A stretch of 64,000 nucleotides of DNA, taken from NCBI GenBank assembly GCA_964006375.1, contig OZ023267.1, positions 28,084,739-28,148,738 of the forward strand, written 5' to 3'. The translations under genes and the position numbers were made by a program. Within the stretch, counting starts at the first letter, position 1, and each line of letters begins with the position of its first letter. The notes below the pieces were generated by a model. The model searched no databases. It saw nothing but the letters and a program-made list of their open reading frames with translations, and was not told where the DNA came from. This stretch comes from Tillus elongatus (Eukaryota; Arthropoda; Insecta; Coleoptera; Cleridae). Shown in pieces: positions 27,766 to 40,020 of this stretch.

Positions 27766-29676
27766 TAGAGGGTGGCCCATTGAAAACCAAACAGACCGAT
27801 TTGCGTCCAGATAATATTTTTTTAAGAAACGCTGAAACATGTCAATTTTAATATTGAGGGGGACATGTTTTGACATAAAACTAAACTTTGTCACATCAAC
27901 CTTTTAAGGCTGGTGATAACAACCCTTATATTTTAAATAGGGAACATGGGTCGAGTGGTACATCACTTGAAATCTCTTTCTTTTCTGAATTCAGCACACC
28001 ATTTTTTTTGGAAGTTTTATCAACTCGTTAACAATTATTTACAGTTGGACTTGCAAGAACGTATTTCATTCATTGTGATAAGAAATGCACTAATTAGTCA
28101 CTTTTTCGTTAAAAAAAAACTAAAAAACAAAACCAAACGTTCAAAAATGTTTATTCAGTTAAGTAAGTGGTTAAATTGTTGACTACCAGCTTCCATACAA
28201 AATTACAAATTTTGTTCAAAACGAGCTCTGACATTCTGGAGCATTTGTGGAGTTATTAGACGGCATTCTTCAACAACGCGTCGCCGTAATTCTTCAAAAG
28301 ACTCCGGTTCTGTTGCGTAACTTCTACTCTTTAAATGGCCCCATAGAAAGAAGTCTAAAGGAGTTAAATCCGGTGATATAGTGGGCCACTCAGTAGCACC
28401 TCTACGCCCAATCAATTGCTCTGGAAACTCAAAAACTCCCTAACACGTTGTAAAAAATGCGGGGAGCTCCATCTTGTTGAAACACTAATTGATTTTCTTA
28501 ATAGCGACCATCATTTTCAACAATCTCAATTAGTAGAGTGTAAACGATATTTTTTAGTAACTCCAAATACGTTTCGCCACTCAAATTGCCATCAAGAAAA
28601 ATTGGTCCGATTAAACGGTCTCCAAAAATGCCAATTCAGACATTTAATTTCTGTGGTGTTTGAGTGTGGACTTCGTGAAAATTTCTTGGATTATTATCTG
28701 CTCAATAACGATAATTATGACGAGTGACTGTAGAGTTTAATAAAAACGTACACTCGTCTGAAAAACAGATATTGAACAGAAAGTTCCCGTTATCAGCTAT
28801 TCGTGCAATCATAACTTCACAAAACTCTAGCCGCCGATCAAAATCATCTTCATTCAGTTGTTGTAAAAGATGAATTTTATACGGGTGAAATTTATGATGC
28901 TTCAATATTCGCTGGATAGTTCTTCTTTTGATGTTTGAAACAGTGGCCAATTTTCTCGTGCTCAAAGTTGTCCTAAAACTTCAATCTCAGTAGTCTCATT
29001 TCTAACCGGAAGTTTACGTTCTGGATCCCGTTTTTTGTCGACCACTGAACCACTTTATCGAAACTTTGCAACTAACTCCAAAATGTATTTTCTGTTAACA
29101 TGTCTGTTCGGATGTCGTTCACTAAACAAATTTGCGGTACGGTTGGCGCAGTCATCGTTTTTGAAAAAAGATTAATTATTTTAACTCTTTCTTCTACAGA
29201 ATACACTATTGTGAAATTAATTTTCGGTAGTACTATCAAGTATCAAACCGACCGATAAACTGAAATATTAAGCCGCATTTCTCTCGTTCCGATAAGAAAT
29301 GTTGTGATAGTCAATTTTTGGTTTGCAAACCAACAAAACATTGGCTATCAGCACATTTCTTATTGGAATGAGTGAAATGCGTTTTTGCATCTTTAACTGT
29401 AAATAATTTTTAAACGAGTGTGATAAAAATTATAAAAAAAATAGTGTGCTGAATTCAGAAAAAAAGAGCTTTCAAATGATGTAACACTCGACCCATGTTC
29501 CCTATTTAAAATATAAGGGTTGTTATCACCACCCTTAAGAGGTTGATGTGACAAAGTTGAGTTGTATGTCAAAACATGTCCCCCTCAATATTAAAATTGA
29601 CGTGTTTCAGCGTTTCTTAAAAAAAATTCTCTGGACGCAAATGGGTCTGTTTCGTTTTCAATGCGTCACCCTATAT
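27766..29676 (-). mobile_element. Nested Tc1/mariner element with ~250-bp inverted repeats
   Basis: Termini AGGGTGGCCCATTGAAAAC (27769) and its inverted partner ending GTTTTCAATGCGTCACCCT (29672); the inverted similarity extends about 240 bp inward on each side, including 'ggggacatgttttgaca', 'acccttatattttaaatag' and 'gggaacatgggtcgag'. TA flanks the tips. Such long TIRs are unusual for simple mariners. Confidence 0.8.
28203..29160 (-). pseudogene. Mariner-type transposase of the nested element
   Basis: Minus-strand reading, N to C: 'LFSERHPNRHVNRKYILELV' (first HTH, about 29110-29050), 'ARKLATVSNIKRRTIQRILK' (second HTH), 'CFSDECTFLLNSTVTRHNYR' with the first catalytic Asp (about 28760), 'FQQDGAP' with the second (about 28480), and 'ISPDLTPLDFFLWGHLKS' with the third (about 28370). 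Frames shift between blocks and stops occur, so it is inactive, but all three catalytic Asp residues can still be read. Confidence 0.7.
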
Positions 29677-30670
29677 ATTTCTAACAATGATAACGCATGT
29701 TCTGCTGTGCGTGATTATCGGAATAGATATCCTAATAGCCCTACTTCCGACAGGAAAACTTTCATCAACATTGCACACAAATTTCGACAAAGTTTTACTC
29801 TCGAACACAAGATACCAGTAAGAAATCAAGATCAAAATGAAGAATTGCAATTAAATATTCTATTATATTTTGAAGAACATCCTAGATTTTCTATTAGGGA
29901 TGCTGCCAGAGATTTCAATGTTTCTTATGGTTTTTTCTAAATGCTGCCGAAGAGAAACAATGTTAAGCCATATAAAATCATGCTAGTCCAAACACTTTTC
30001 TTAAATGATACACTTCAAAAAGGCAATTATTATCAGATCATTATAAATAAACGAGAATGCCCTTATCTTCAACTATGTTTTCTGGTCTAATGAAGCGAGA
30101 TTTACAACAGCAGGCATTTTAAGCAGAAAAAATAGTCATTTATGGCCACAAGAGGGTGCTCTTCTTATGGAAGAACTATTATTCCAGGACTGTAGAATGT
30201 ATGGTGTGGTATACTGAATTCTCATATATAGTATTTTACATAACACGAAAGCCTGATAGGTAGAAGACACAAACATTTTTTGCAAAATCAAGTCGACGAT
30301 TTTTTACTAAATCTTCCACTGAACCAACTGCAGCGTGTAATTTGGCAGCAAGATGGAGCTCCCTGTCATAATACAGAATAAGTGACAGAGTATATTAATG
30401 ACAACTTTGCCGAATGGATAGGTAGGCAGGGCACCATCTTATGGTCCCCTCGTAGCCCAGACTTGAGTCCATTAGATTTTTTTCTGTAGGGTTACCTAAA
30501 GAATCCAGTATACAAAAACAGAGTACAAAACGTAAATGAACTAAAAAAAAGAATAATTGATGAAATCACATAAATTAATGATACTCTGGAAATACTTCTT
30601 AATGTTATGAGAAGTATTAGAAAGAGGTACGAGACCTGCATTCAACAGAACTGTCGCCAGATAGAAAATT
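29677..30670 (+). pseudogene. Main part of the interrupted mariner-type transposase
   Basis: Continues the N-terminal piece: 'ACSAVRDYRNRYPNSPTSDR' and 'HPRFSIRDAARDFNVSYGFF' (two HTH motifs, 29695-29935), then in changed frames 'FYNVFWSNEARF'-like text near 30085, 'RVIWQQDGAPCHNTE' (30330-30378) and 'SPRSPDLSPLDFFL' (30448-30490). Second and third catalytic Asp are visible; several stops and frameshifts. Confidence 0.65.
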
Positions 30671-31439
30671 TGTGAATTGAATAAGGACTATTTTTTGTTA
30701 CAATTATGTTATTCCAGTTATGTTATGTGAATTTTTTGCTACTGTTTCTTGTTCATTAATCTGTAAGCAGCTAATAATAAAATTGGTGTATACTCGTTAT
30801 TAGATGGTACTTACTTTATATATTCAAATACAAATATCTCAGAAAATATGGAAAATACTTAGGGTTATATTATTAAAAAACTAGAACGAAACTCCACGGT
30901 CAAACTTATAAGAAAATATAGGTTGCTAGTTCATAAGTTATGGGAGTTATAAATATTTTTCATAAAACTGTGGTCCAACCAAAATAATTTTTCAAATCGT
31001 TCGTCTTCAATACTTGTTCGTAATTCTTCCTTATTTTTCTTTCTTGCACTTTCTTAATTTTTACAACACCCTGATCAGGTACGCATCTTTGTTTCTTCTT
31101 TAATTTTTTCTTTATGTTAATTGCTCTTCTATTTTCCATATCTTCCTTCATACTCTCCTTTTTCTAAACGTTCACCTACTTCCCTTTTGGGTTGTTCTAC
31201 TCTTTTTTATATACTTTAAGTTTTCCATTTTCTTGGATACGCTCTTTTGCTTCTCTTTGCTGTTTTATTCTTGTTGTTTCTTTGCTTATCTTTCTTGTTT
31301 TCCTTATATATATATCTTTTTCAATTTTTTCCTGTATAACCTTTTCTTCCTGGTTGAGTTCCTTTTTCTCTCTTCTTAACTTTCCTTCTTGATCTTCATC
31401 TTCCTTAAATTTTTCTTTTGCCTCCATCTAATTTGTTAA
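30671..31439 (-). pseudogene. Charged coiled-coil frames of unknown origin
   Basis: Two minus-strand frames (31427-31197 and 31151-30960) are rich in Lys/Glu with heptad-like spacing ('GKLRREKKELNQEEKVIQEK', 'INIKKKLKKKQR'). Low-complexity composition means that the pattern alone proves little. They could be the remains of a transposon gag/ORF1; I cannot name it. Confidence 0.25.
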
Positions 31440-32145
31440 CATGGCTATATCGACAAATATTGCGTGGTAAGAGTTCATTTGGGGAACAGTCCATCATACC
31501 GGGAGACTACGGTCGGCGTTTACCACTGAGCGAGAAGTTGCAGTTGTAGCACAAGTAGACCAGAACCCGGAGACGAGTTTGCGAAAAATATTATCTGCTG
31601 TAGGAATTAGTGCTCTTTGGAGGATCCTCCACGAGCAGAAGCTTTACCCATACGACATCTAATGACTGTGGGCTCTATATACACCATATAACAAACATGC
31701 TGCTTTTCAACTTACGCAATACGCATGTGTGCCGATAGAAATCCGCATTCCGCATGCTATTATGAAATACAGAATTCTAAGCGATAGGTTGCTAGGTCCG
31801 GTTTCACCAAAACAATTAACAGACGCTGCTTACCAAAGCTTTTGCAAAACAGACTGGATGATCTTTTAGAGGACATTTCATGATTTTGCCATTATTTCAT
31901 CATCAAAAACAAATGTGGTTTCATCAGGATCCGGTGTTTTTTTTTTCGATTGCCGTTAGAGGCCGTGCACGCGGAAATTTCGGACAAAGATAGGTAGGAA
32001 GTTTGCGGACTTGTCGTGAGGCCTGCAAGATATCCAGATTTAGACTCCTTTGAGCTCATTTTTGTGAGGATATTTAAATAGATTTGTGTACGCCATGCCT
32101 GCTAATGGTTTCTAGGAGCTTCAATAAATAATTGGTCAAGGCTGC
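31440..32145 (+). pseudogene. Heavily decayed mariner-type transposase
   Basis: Recognisable pieces: 'TTEREVAVVAQVDQNPETSL' followed by 'SALWRILHEQKLYPYDI' (HTH, 31525-31660), 'MWFHQDPV' (31913) and 'ARYPDLDSFELIFV' (32030-32070), equivalents of 'mwFQqDGAP' and 'RSPDLTPLDFFLW'. The Asp of the second block is retained as QDP. Frames are broken throughout. Confidence 0.55.
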
Positions 32146-32163
32146 CACCCAATCATAGCCAAT

Positions 32164-32557
32164 TTGGGGTTTTCAAAAGAGTTCAAAGTGTTTTGCAATG
32201 GAGATGTCCGGGCTGCCATCAAATGGAGTGAGGAAACTTTGAACATGTTATTTGACTTTTTGAATTTGCTGTTTACTCATCAATTACATAGTTTTTACAT
32301 AATAAAACAGTGGGCTAAACATAAAATGTTTCGTATATCGGGAACCGTCAATTTATGGACCCATGTTCTTTAAGACTTTTCTGGATGTAGTGCCTCAAAC
32401 TATCAAAGTTTGTCTCTTGTATTGCCAAGTTATCTTTCAAAATATCTGTATCTCAGAGGGCAGTGAAGTTACTTTGGAGAAAATTGGTACACTTTCTGCC
32501 TTTATTGAGACTCTAGGAAGCAGCAAAAAAATGTTTGATGAAATTAGGTTATTATAA
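32164..32557 (+). CDS. Unrecognised pair of overlapping frames
   Basis: Frames 32164-32373 (69 codons) and 32363-32557 (64 codons) adjoin with a 1-base shift. The text ('VRAAIKWSEETLNMLFDFLN', 'LEKIGTLSAFIETLGSSKKM') has a normal amino-acid mix and reads like a real protein fragment. I recognise no domain. It could be a broken transposon gene or a processed pseudogene. Confidence 0.25.
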
Positions 32558-33223
32558 TGTTAATTACTTTTATTAAAATTTCCCTCCGCAAATTGGCAGC
32601 TGCTTCCGGAGTTTTAAGTATCTTTGTTTATCCGAACATAAATATATAGGATATCCTCAGGAACTGAATCTACTGAGAACATAAAATAATACCTCAGTAG
32701 CCCGTTTCTCAAGGACTGAAGCTATTTTAATCGTCACAAACGAACAAGCGAGATTGTTTTTTAATTAAAAGTTTCCTTAATCACTTTTACTTTATTTAAT
32801 GTCTTAGGCAAATCTGTCATCGATTTTATTATTATGGACCATAAAAGCTTTGTTATTTGTTTGGATTTACCTTTCATCAACTTCTAAAATACATGGTTTT
32901 GTCAGGAGAGGATGTTTAATGAAAATTTCTTTATTTGCCGCTAAACCACGCATATTTGCTAATCCCACTCAGTTTTGCATATACCTGTATTTTGAGGGTT
33001 TATGATTGGCTAATTTTGTCAGCATGTGACATGAATGTACATACGAGCTCATAACCAATTGATTGCAACAAACCCGTGTGCTAAAAAATCGAGTACATTG
33101 GAGCGCTGGTATGATACTCATCCTCAGGGATGACGCGGGCTCAAATCCTAAGGCGTGTAAAGTTTTTTTTTAATCCTTGATTTTAATTAACGTTATCTGA
33201 TCAGATCATGTAATTGCAATGAC
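32558..33223. other. Spacer with a tRNA-like segment
   Basis: Bases 33105-33170 contain 'tggagcgctggta' and 'gggctcaaatcctaagg', resembling the A and B boxes of Pol III promoters, followed by a T run (33164-33172). The arms do not pair well enough for a tRNA gene; a SINE or tRNA pseudogene remnant is possible. Otherwise AT-rich with nothing seen. Confidence 0.3.
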
Positions 33224-33300
33224 TTTTTAGCGAATTTTGATATAAAAAAATTCATTAACGAGATGAGAACTCTCCAGACTTTTAATTCAAATTTTAAGAG
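33224..33300 (+). repeat. Degenerate 5' end of the GTGAATTTTC family
   Basis: 'ttagcgaattttgatataa' with the inverted 'aaaaattcattaacgag' and 'agacttttaattcaaattt': same order as the family 5' end but truncated after about 75 bp, directly upstream of a full copy. Confidence 0.55.
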
Positions 33301-33445
33301 AAAATTCTGTTGTTTTTAGTGAATTTTCGTAGAAAAAATTCATTAATGAGGAGATCCCGACTTTTGAATTTTGGAAAAATTTTTGCAAATGAGCGCGAAC
33401 TAGGACCCCTAGAACCCATATCCGGGGTCAGTTACAATTTTTATA

Positions 33446-33551
<106 letters not shown>

Positions 33552-34329
33552 ACCGATAACTCCAAAAATAATGGGCCGATTTTGATATAATTTGGCACAT
33601 ACCTTCCTTTTGTAAATGGCTTGGACAAGTTCGTTAGTCAGGAAAATCGGACGAGGTTTTCCGAGAACATTTTGAGTTTTCATTCGAAAAAAATTTATAT
33701 CTCCGGAATTAACAAAGGAAGGATAACTAAATTTGGTACACGGGTTCATATTATCATAGGTAAGCTACCTACCAAATTTAGCTCTGTAGTTTACAGGACA
33801 AAAAAGTTACAGGCTTTTAAAGAAAAATAAATTTGGGTTTTCCTCAAAACGTCAAAGTCGCGATTTAAAAAGTCAAAATTGGTAATATTTAGGCAATGAA
33901 CCTGAAATTAATATGAGCTATGGAAAGAAAATGTCTCAAGAATAATGCTTTACAAAGCCTGAACTCTTAGTTTCAATCGTCATTGTCCTTCATTTTACTA
34001 AAATGTTCCCAGAAAATTCATTTAAAATAGACCCTTTCTCTGATGCTTTGGCAGTAGTGTTGGCTATAGAGTTTATCGTTTAATGGTTTATCATTTTCTT
34101 AAAAAATCATTAAAGCTCAATATATCCGTTATTATGCAAATTACGAAAAAAATGGTATATATTAATTAGAGGGTGTCTTGAGCTACATCTTAAACAATAT
34201 TTCCATAATTACAGGTGGCTTGGTGGTTGGTGATTCAATTTTTTTTTTTTTTTATCGAACACGCCCTATGTCATTGCATTTTTGCATTTTCCATCGAAAT
34301 ATAATACATCTTTGTAAGAAAAGAAATTC

Positions 34330-34618
34330 TGGACGCAGCAAGTGCGTTATGGTAGCGAATTTTCATTAAGTGCTTCAAATTTGAATAGCTCAATTTGCTA
34401 TTAACCTATAAGGTTGACCAGGACACCAGTTTTTTCGGGAACAATGTAAGTTTACTTTCGGAAATTTTTGTACATTTTCAAGCAATAAAGTTATTTTGAT
34501 GAAACATGGCACATGGTTTCTACTATATAGATTAATGCCTGCTTTCTTAAAAAAATATGTTTGCTATTAAATTGTTTTTAATGAAAATTCACTACCATAA
34601 CGCACTTGCTGCGTCCAG
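34330..34618. repeat. Head-to-head terminal module of the family
   Basis: Starts 'ctggacgcagcaagtgcg' and ends with its inverse 'cgcacttgctgcgtccag'; the inverted match covers ~40 bp, including 'ttaatgaaaattcacta' inside. Comparable modules end the copies at 48955-49268 and 62872-63316. Confidence 0.75.
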
Positions 34619-35847
34619 TAGTTTTTTACTAACTTAACTCGGTTAGACCATTCCATAGTTAATACAATGCTAGATAATTTTTCTGTGGTTTTACAAGGGT
34701 TTGTTTTCTTCTCTGTAACCGGTTTGGCTTTTAATAGCATCGTCAGGTAAAAGAATACTTTGTTTCTATATCCGTATTTAGATTAGATTGTATAAATTTT
34801 GATTTTTTTCGTTAGCAAATTTTCATGTCCAATATGTTTTTGTAATAGCAAGTTTTGTTACAATCGTTTAGCGGATTTGTTTGAACGAAAAATTTGTTTG
34901 TAATTTTCTTGGAAGAAAAGTTTGTTTAGAATTTTTCTGTAAAAGAATGTTGGACGAAGTTTTTATAGAATTTTTCTTTCACGAAATTTGTGAAAAAAGG
35001 ATATTTTTATGAATTTTCTTGCAAGCAAACTGTTTACGTCAAAAATGTTTTATCGAATTCTTTACGCATAATTTTTTAGCCCATGTTTGTAGCAGTATTT
35101 TTCCAGTGAATTTTCATAGACAACATTTTTTAGCCAACTTGTGTTGATGATGAAAAATTATGAATTTTTTCAGAAGAAAAATTTGTCATCCTCTAATGAC
35201 GCTAACTTTGTTAATGAAACGATCGTCAGGTCTTTAAATAGAAGTTTTGTTGTGATTTGCATTCTCCAAAGTGTATTTATTTGTGCGTATAATTTCATCT
35301 TCGCAGGTGTAGTTTTGTATAAATTGCTTAAAAATGTTCTTCGATTAGAAAAATAATCATCATACCTGATTTTTCGGAAAACCGTTACGTTTGTTTTCGA
35401 AAATGTATGTATTTTTTGAGCAGTAAAGTTATTTTGATTGAATATAGTTCACGGTCACTGTTATCTACAAAATTTGACTTCGTTCATTAAAAGAGAAACG
35501 TATTTGACATTAAAAAGGTTTTTAAGAAATATCGCTACCTTATCACACTTGCTGCAAAACTTTTTTTCATATTCTTGTATACAATTTTTCAATTTTGGCT
35601 GTTTGTTTGTTGTTTTTATTATTTATTTTTATCATCTTTATTTCTTAATCGGATATATGTTATTCTATAGACAACAAAGCTCACAATGAACCTAACTTTG
35701 TCTCTCATAGTAAATGGTATTTTATTAGAATCGAATTTTGAGCAAGTTTCTTAAGTAAAAAAATCTGTAGAACTTATTTGAAGAACTTAGATAAGCTAAA
35801 TATTGGCAATGCAACGCAACGAAATGTACAAAAAGTTTGGAGCTGTA
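34619..35847. other. AT-rich spacer; degenerate hammerhead-like motif
   Basis: 34715-34750 ('aaccggtttggcttttaata', then 'gcatcgtcagg') resembles, on the minus strand, a hammerhead (CTGACGA, ACCGGT helix III) but the GAA core reads CAA. 34630-34710 and 56455-56530 share diverged text. Frames of ~70-83 codons here are T-rich and unconvincing. Confidence 0.35.
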
Positions 35848-35980
35848 TTAGTGAATTTTCGTAGAAAAAATTCACTAATGGGGAGATCCCGACTTTTAAA
35901 TTTTGAAAAAATTTTTGCAAATGAGCGCGAACTAGGACCCCTAGAACCCATATCCGGGGTCAGTTTCAATTTTTATATGT

Positions 35981-36146
<166 letters not shown>

Positions 36147-36153
36147 CACACCG

Positions 36154-36578
36154 ATAACTCAAAAAATAATGGGCCGATTTTGATAAAATTTGGCATGTAC
36201 GTTTCTTTTGTAAATAGCTTGGATAAGTTCGTTAGTCAGGAAAATCGGACTAGGTTTTCCGGGAAAATTTTGAGTTTTCATTCGAAAAAAATTCCTATCT
36301 CAAAAAGTAATAAGCCGATTTTAATAAAATTGGGAATGTACCTTCCTTTTGTAAATGGCCTTCATAGGTTTGTTAGCCAGGAAAATCGGACAAGGTTTTC
36401 CGGAAAAATTTTTAGTTTTCATCCAAAAAAAATTTTTATCTCAAAGAATAATGGGCCTATTTTGATAAAATTTGGCACGTACCTTCCTTTTGTGAATGTC
36501 TTTGATGAGTTCGTTAATCAGAAAAATCGGACGAGGTTTTCCGGAAAAATTTTGAGTTTTCATTTGAAAAATTTTTTT
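36154..36578 (+). repeat. Three tandem ~141-bp units inside the family element
   Basis: Starts at 36154, 36297 and 36438 (periods 143, 141, 141). Each unit reads 'atctcaaaaaataatgggcc', 'gattttgataaaatttggca', 'tgtaccttccttttgtaaat', 'ttcgttagtcaggaaaatcg' and 'ggttttccggaaaaattttg' with variants. This unit is the apparent parent of the 170-bp satellite at 57.9-61 kb. Confidence 0.8.
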
Positions 36579-36759
36579 ATCGTAAAAAATAAAAGCTCTA
36601 TGATAACCAAATTTGGTAAGTAGGTTTACGATATAAAAAGTAAACTATACACCAAAACTTAGATTTCTATGTTACAAGATAAAAAAGTTATAATAAAATA
36701 TTTTGTGCCAGATCATTTTTATGAAAATTCACTACCATAACGCACTTGCTGCGTCCAGA

Positions 36760-37716
36760 GTTTTTATATCTAAACTTGATCTGAGCTGCCACTTGACTTC
36801 AGTATTGGATTGCATTTTCCAATAAACTGATTCCTTTACTTCAAAAGATTTCAATTACACTATTAGGTGTCCAGAGCTCGGTGAGCACAAGTGACTTAGT
36901 GTCTAAAGATATCATAAGAATAGATGGAAGGAAACAAATAACTTTGAGATATTAAGAAAGTCCGATTCCCTGCTTATAAGATACGTTTTTTTTATTTTTA
37001 TTTTTATTTTTCGCTGCCACGATTATGCTTAGTCACATCTCAACACATTTTTTATACAAGTAGGGGTTTCATTATTTACAAGTTAATATTTAAGTTTGCT
37101 TTGATAGCAAATGTTCGTAGAAAAAGTTAACTTATGGCGAGATACGACTTTCGAGAACTGTCTTTCGACGAGCGATAACTAAGGCCCCTAAAACTCACGT
37201 ATAGCAAGTTTCGATTATATATACATGTCGGCTCCTATTTTGGAGCTGTTGTCATGAGGCTAGGGGAATGTAGACGTAATTCTAAGACCTGAATCAGCCT
37301 ACACTTTAGAGCCATGGATAAGGGTAGGTTGGGTTGTTGATTAGGGCGCTTCAATGTTCCTACTGCCAAAACCTCACCGAAAATCGTCCCTAGAGACTCA
37401 GCGTGTTCAGCCCAAGACCTGAGAGAAATCCTATGACTTCCGTACCTAACGCGGGAAAGGCTGCCATGGGTTTCAATGTAATAAATAGTAGGTTCTAGGG
37501 TTGAAATGCGTCTAAAATTACTCGACGATTTGGCTCCCTTTTTTGAGCTATTTTCAAGAGTATGAAAGATGATGTCATGTTAGGTCAGGTAGTGATCGGG
37601 ACCGAGCTCTGACTCAGGTCAAACATCCTTTTCGATAGTCTTGAAAATGGCTACAAAACGGGTGCGAAAACCTCGAGATTTAAATAATTACGGACCAAGT
37701 CAGCCCGAAAACCTAG
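36760..37716. other. Spacer with a degenerate family 5' end
   Basis: 37105-37220 shows a diverged 5' end ('gcaaatgttcgtagaaaaag', 'ctaaggcccctaaaactcac'). 37225-37640 is more GC-balanced but holds no gene that I recognise. Confidence 0.35.
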
Positions 37717-37838
<122 letters not shown>

Positions 37839-37912
37839 CAGGATTATTTAGCGCGGGAATTTGTATGCTATACAAAAGGAAAAGGCTTAAGGCGTTAGGC
37901 CGCAAGGAGATA

Positions 37913-37957
37913 ACCGCATACATGTCTTTCAAGCTCATTAGCTATCATCAGTACAGT
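37913..37957 (-). ncRNA. Hammerhead ribozyme, partly degraded
   Basis: Minus strand: stem I ACTGTA, core CTGATGA, stem II AGCT-AATG-AGCT, core GAAA, cleavage nucleotide A, stem I 3' strand TGCGGT. Cores and stems I and II are kept, but helix III has two mismatches (AGAC against ATGT), so activity is doubtful. Confidence 0.6.
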
Positions 37958-38219
37958 ATAGCCAGGTGAAGATGGGAACCAAAGTTGGATGAAGGAACAA
38001 AAACAAACGAAGTCACAACAAAACCAACGCACATTTGTAGCTTCATTCGGAGGACCTTCACTTCGATGGTGACAATCAAAATCGCTATGGAGGCAACATA
38101 TATTACCTCTGTAAGCATTCGAAGTCCAGGAGTAATAGCAATAACAGGATTTTTTTAACGCGGCAATTTCTATACTATACAAAATGAGAAGGGTTAAGGG
38201 CGTTAACCTTCAAGACACC

Positions 38220-38264
38220 ACCGCATACAGGTGTTTCAAGTTTATTAGTTATCTTCAGTATAGT
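38220..38264 (-). ncRNA. Hammerhead ribozyme, degraded copy
   Basis: Minus strand: core CTGAAGA, core GAAA, helix III ACA/TGT, stem I 3' TGCGGT; stem II (AACTAATAAACT) is poorly paired and stem I has a mismatch. Homologous position to the previous unit, 307 bp away. Confidence 0.5.
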
Positions 38265-38533
38265 ATAGCCAGATAAAGATGGAACCAAAGCTGTACTAAG
38301 AAGCAAATACACACGTAGTCACAACAGGCAACCAGTGCACATTTGCAGCTTCATTCGGAGGAATCTCACATCGAGGGCAACAACCAAAATCGCCACGGAG
38401 GCAAAAGAAATCACGATCGTGAGTCTTCGAATCCCAGGAGTTAGGGAAATAACAGGATTTTTTAACGCAGCAATTTCTATATTTAACCCTTCTCCTTTTG
38501 TATAGTATAGAAAATGCCGCGAAATCCTGTTAT

Positions 38534-38655
38534 TTGAAATTTACCACCTTCGTGAAACTTATGAATATTTGGTGAATATCCTAAGAAGAACCGACACAAA
38601 TTAAAGACGTCCCAGGCAAATAATCTAGAGTATTTGTAATTCTATATCCTTATTT
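38534..38655. other. Short spacer
   Basis: Nothing recognised. Confidence 0.3.
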
Positions 38656-38870
38656 TATGGACTCTACTGTACAGAGTGATGATAAAGTTTGGAACATAAT
38701 TCATAGATGCCTTATTTAATTTGTTCAAGAATAAAGCTCGGACAGGGCAATTTTATCTTTTCAATTGCCAACCTATGACGTAGATATTACATTCATGACG
38801 TACATATTGCTGAATGGTGACATCATCATTAGTTTTTTCAAATGACAGTCATTTTTTAAATCTTCTTCCA
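38656..38870 (+). repeat. Transposon terminus shared (inverted) with 49290-49500
   Basis: 'gtgatgataaagtttggaac', 'gctcggacagg', 'tttcaattgccaacctatga' recur in reverse complement at 49.3-49.5 kb. Lies just beyond the C-terminus of the minus-strand mariner relic at 39.0 kb, so it is probably that element's terminal region; the 49-kb copy would be a detached end or a MITE. Confidence 0.6.
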
Positions 38871-39009
38871 TGGACCTGCTTACTACTTAAATGCTGATTA
38901 AAAAAAATGGTACCTGACGTAACAATTTTAATGATAATATAGCACTATTTACGTAAAAAACATGAAAAGCTGCGTTTAGTGGAAAAATATTGAACCAAAG
39001 AAAAAAAAA

Positions 39010-40020
39010 ACAAAATTTAACGCAAGGGTTCAAATTGTTCTATACCTACCATATGGCATTGACCGATTCGGGTATAAACACTTTGCACAATGCGCTCAAA
39101 AATGTCAAGACTAACTGGCTCCACTTAAGAGCGAATTCTTTGCTGTAGCTCTTCGAAATTATTTGGTTTGTTGAAATAAATTTTCCATTTTAAATACCCC
39201 CACAAAAAATCCAAGGGAGACAAGTCTTGGGAATGCGGTGGCTACTCAATTGCTCCTCGACGCCCATCCATCTTTCAGGAAATGTGGCATCTAGATATTG
39301 ACGTACGTCTACACCAAAGTGAAGAGGCGTAAACCAAATATCTTGATAGGGCACATCTGCCTCGAGATTATCTGGCAAAATTACTGCCAGAGCTTGCACT
39401 AGATCTAATCGGAATAAAAAATTATCTAACGTGCTGCTGTAGGATCTCCTTGAAAAAAATTAAGGCCGTATGAAACGCCGTCCGATTATTCCCATGCCTT
39501 GGGAGTCTTGAGTCCAACGAGAATCTTCCCGTGACCAGTATCTTGAGTTTTGACAATTTACTGTCCTATTCAAGCTAAAAGTAGCTTCATCAGTAAAGAG
39601 AATGCTGGGAACATTTGCATTTTCATCGCAGCGTAACATTAATTGTTCACAAAACTGTAAACAGGAGTCTAAATCATCATCGTTTAACCTATGTATAACT
39701 TGCACTTTGTAAGGATGATATGTTATTCTTTGGGGCTAGTTCCCCTGTAGAATGGTGAGGATTTTCTTCAGATTCAAGCAGTATAATAATCAATCTGACT
39801 TCTTCACTTATCGACGTCGACCCAAATCTTTTACGGACCTCGTTTCTGTGAATCTGGCAACCAATTTACTTACTGCAGATCTTGTATTTGGCGGTCTATC
39901 AGGATGCAGTTGCTTAAATAACTCGCATGCTTTCTGGTGATTTCTAAACCTCTCGCCATATCCAATCATAATTCATATCTCTATTCTTTCCATTTCTGAT
40001 AAACATGCCATTTTTGTTAA
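39010..40020 (-). pseudogene. Mariner-type transposase relic
   Basis: Minus strand, N to C: 'MIGYGERFRNHQKACELFKQ' and 'HPDRPPNTRSAVSKLVARF' (HTH, about 39970-39840), 'HRLNDDDLDSCLQFCEQLML' and 'ILFTDEATFSLNRTVNCQNS' with the first catalytic Asp (39700-39550), 'FGVDVRQYLDATFPERWMG' (39320-39270), 'WPPHSQDLSPLDFLWGYLKW' in mixed frames with the third Asp (about 39240-39190). Many frame breaks. Confidence 0.65.

Larger units (their letters stand above)
27317..30670 (+). mobile_element. Mariner-type element split by a second mariner
   Basis: A transposase N-terminus (from the ATG at 27724) is cut after about 14 codons by the element at 27766-29676 and resumes at 29677. Left boundary is uncertain; 'acagggtgattctcttgac' at 27321 is a candidate terminus. 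Ends after the transposase near 30670. Confidence 0.6.

Noticed and set aside
34715..34750. Hammerhead on the minus strand (CTGACGA, ACCGGT)
   Set aside because: The second core reads CAA instead of GAA, and stem I does not pair. At most a relic, so it is not listed as a ribozyme.
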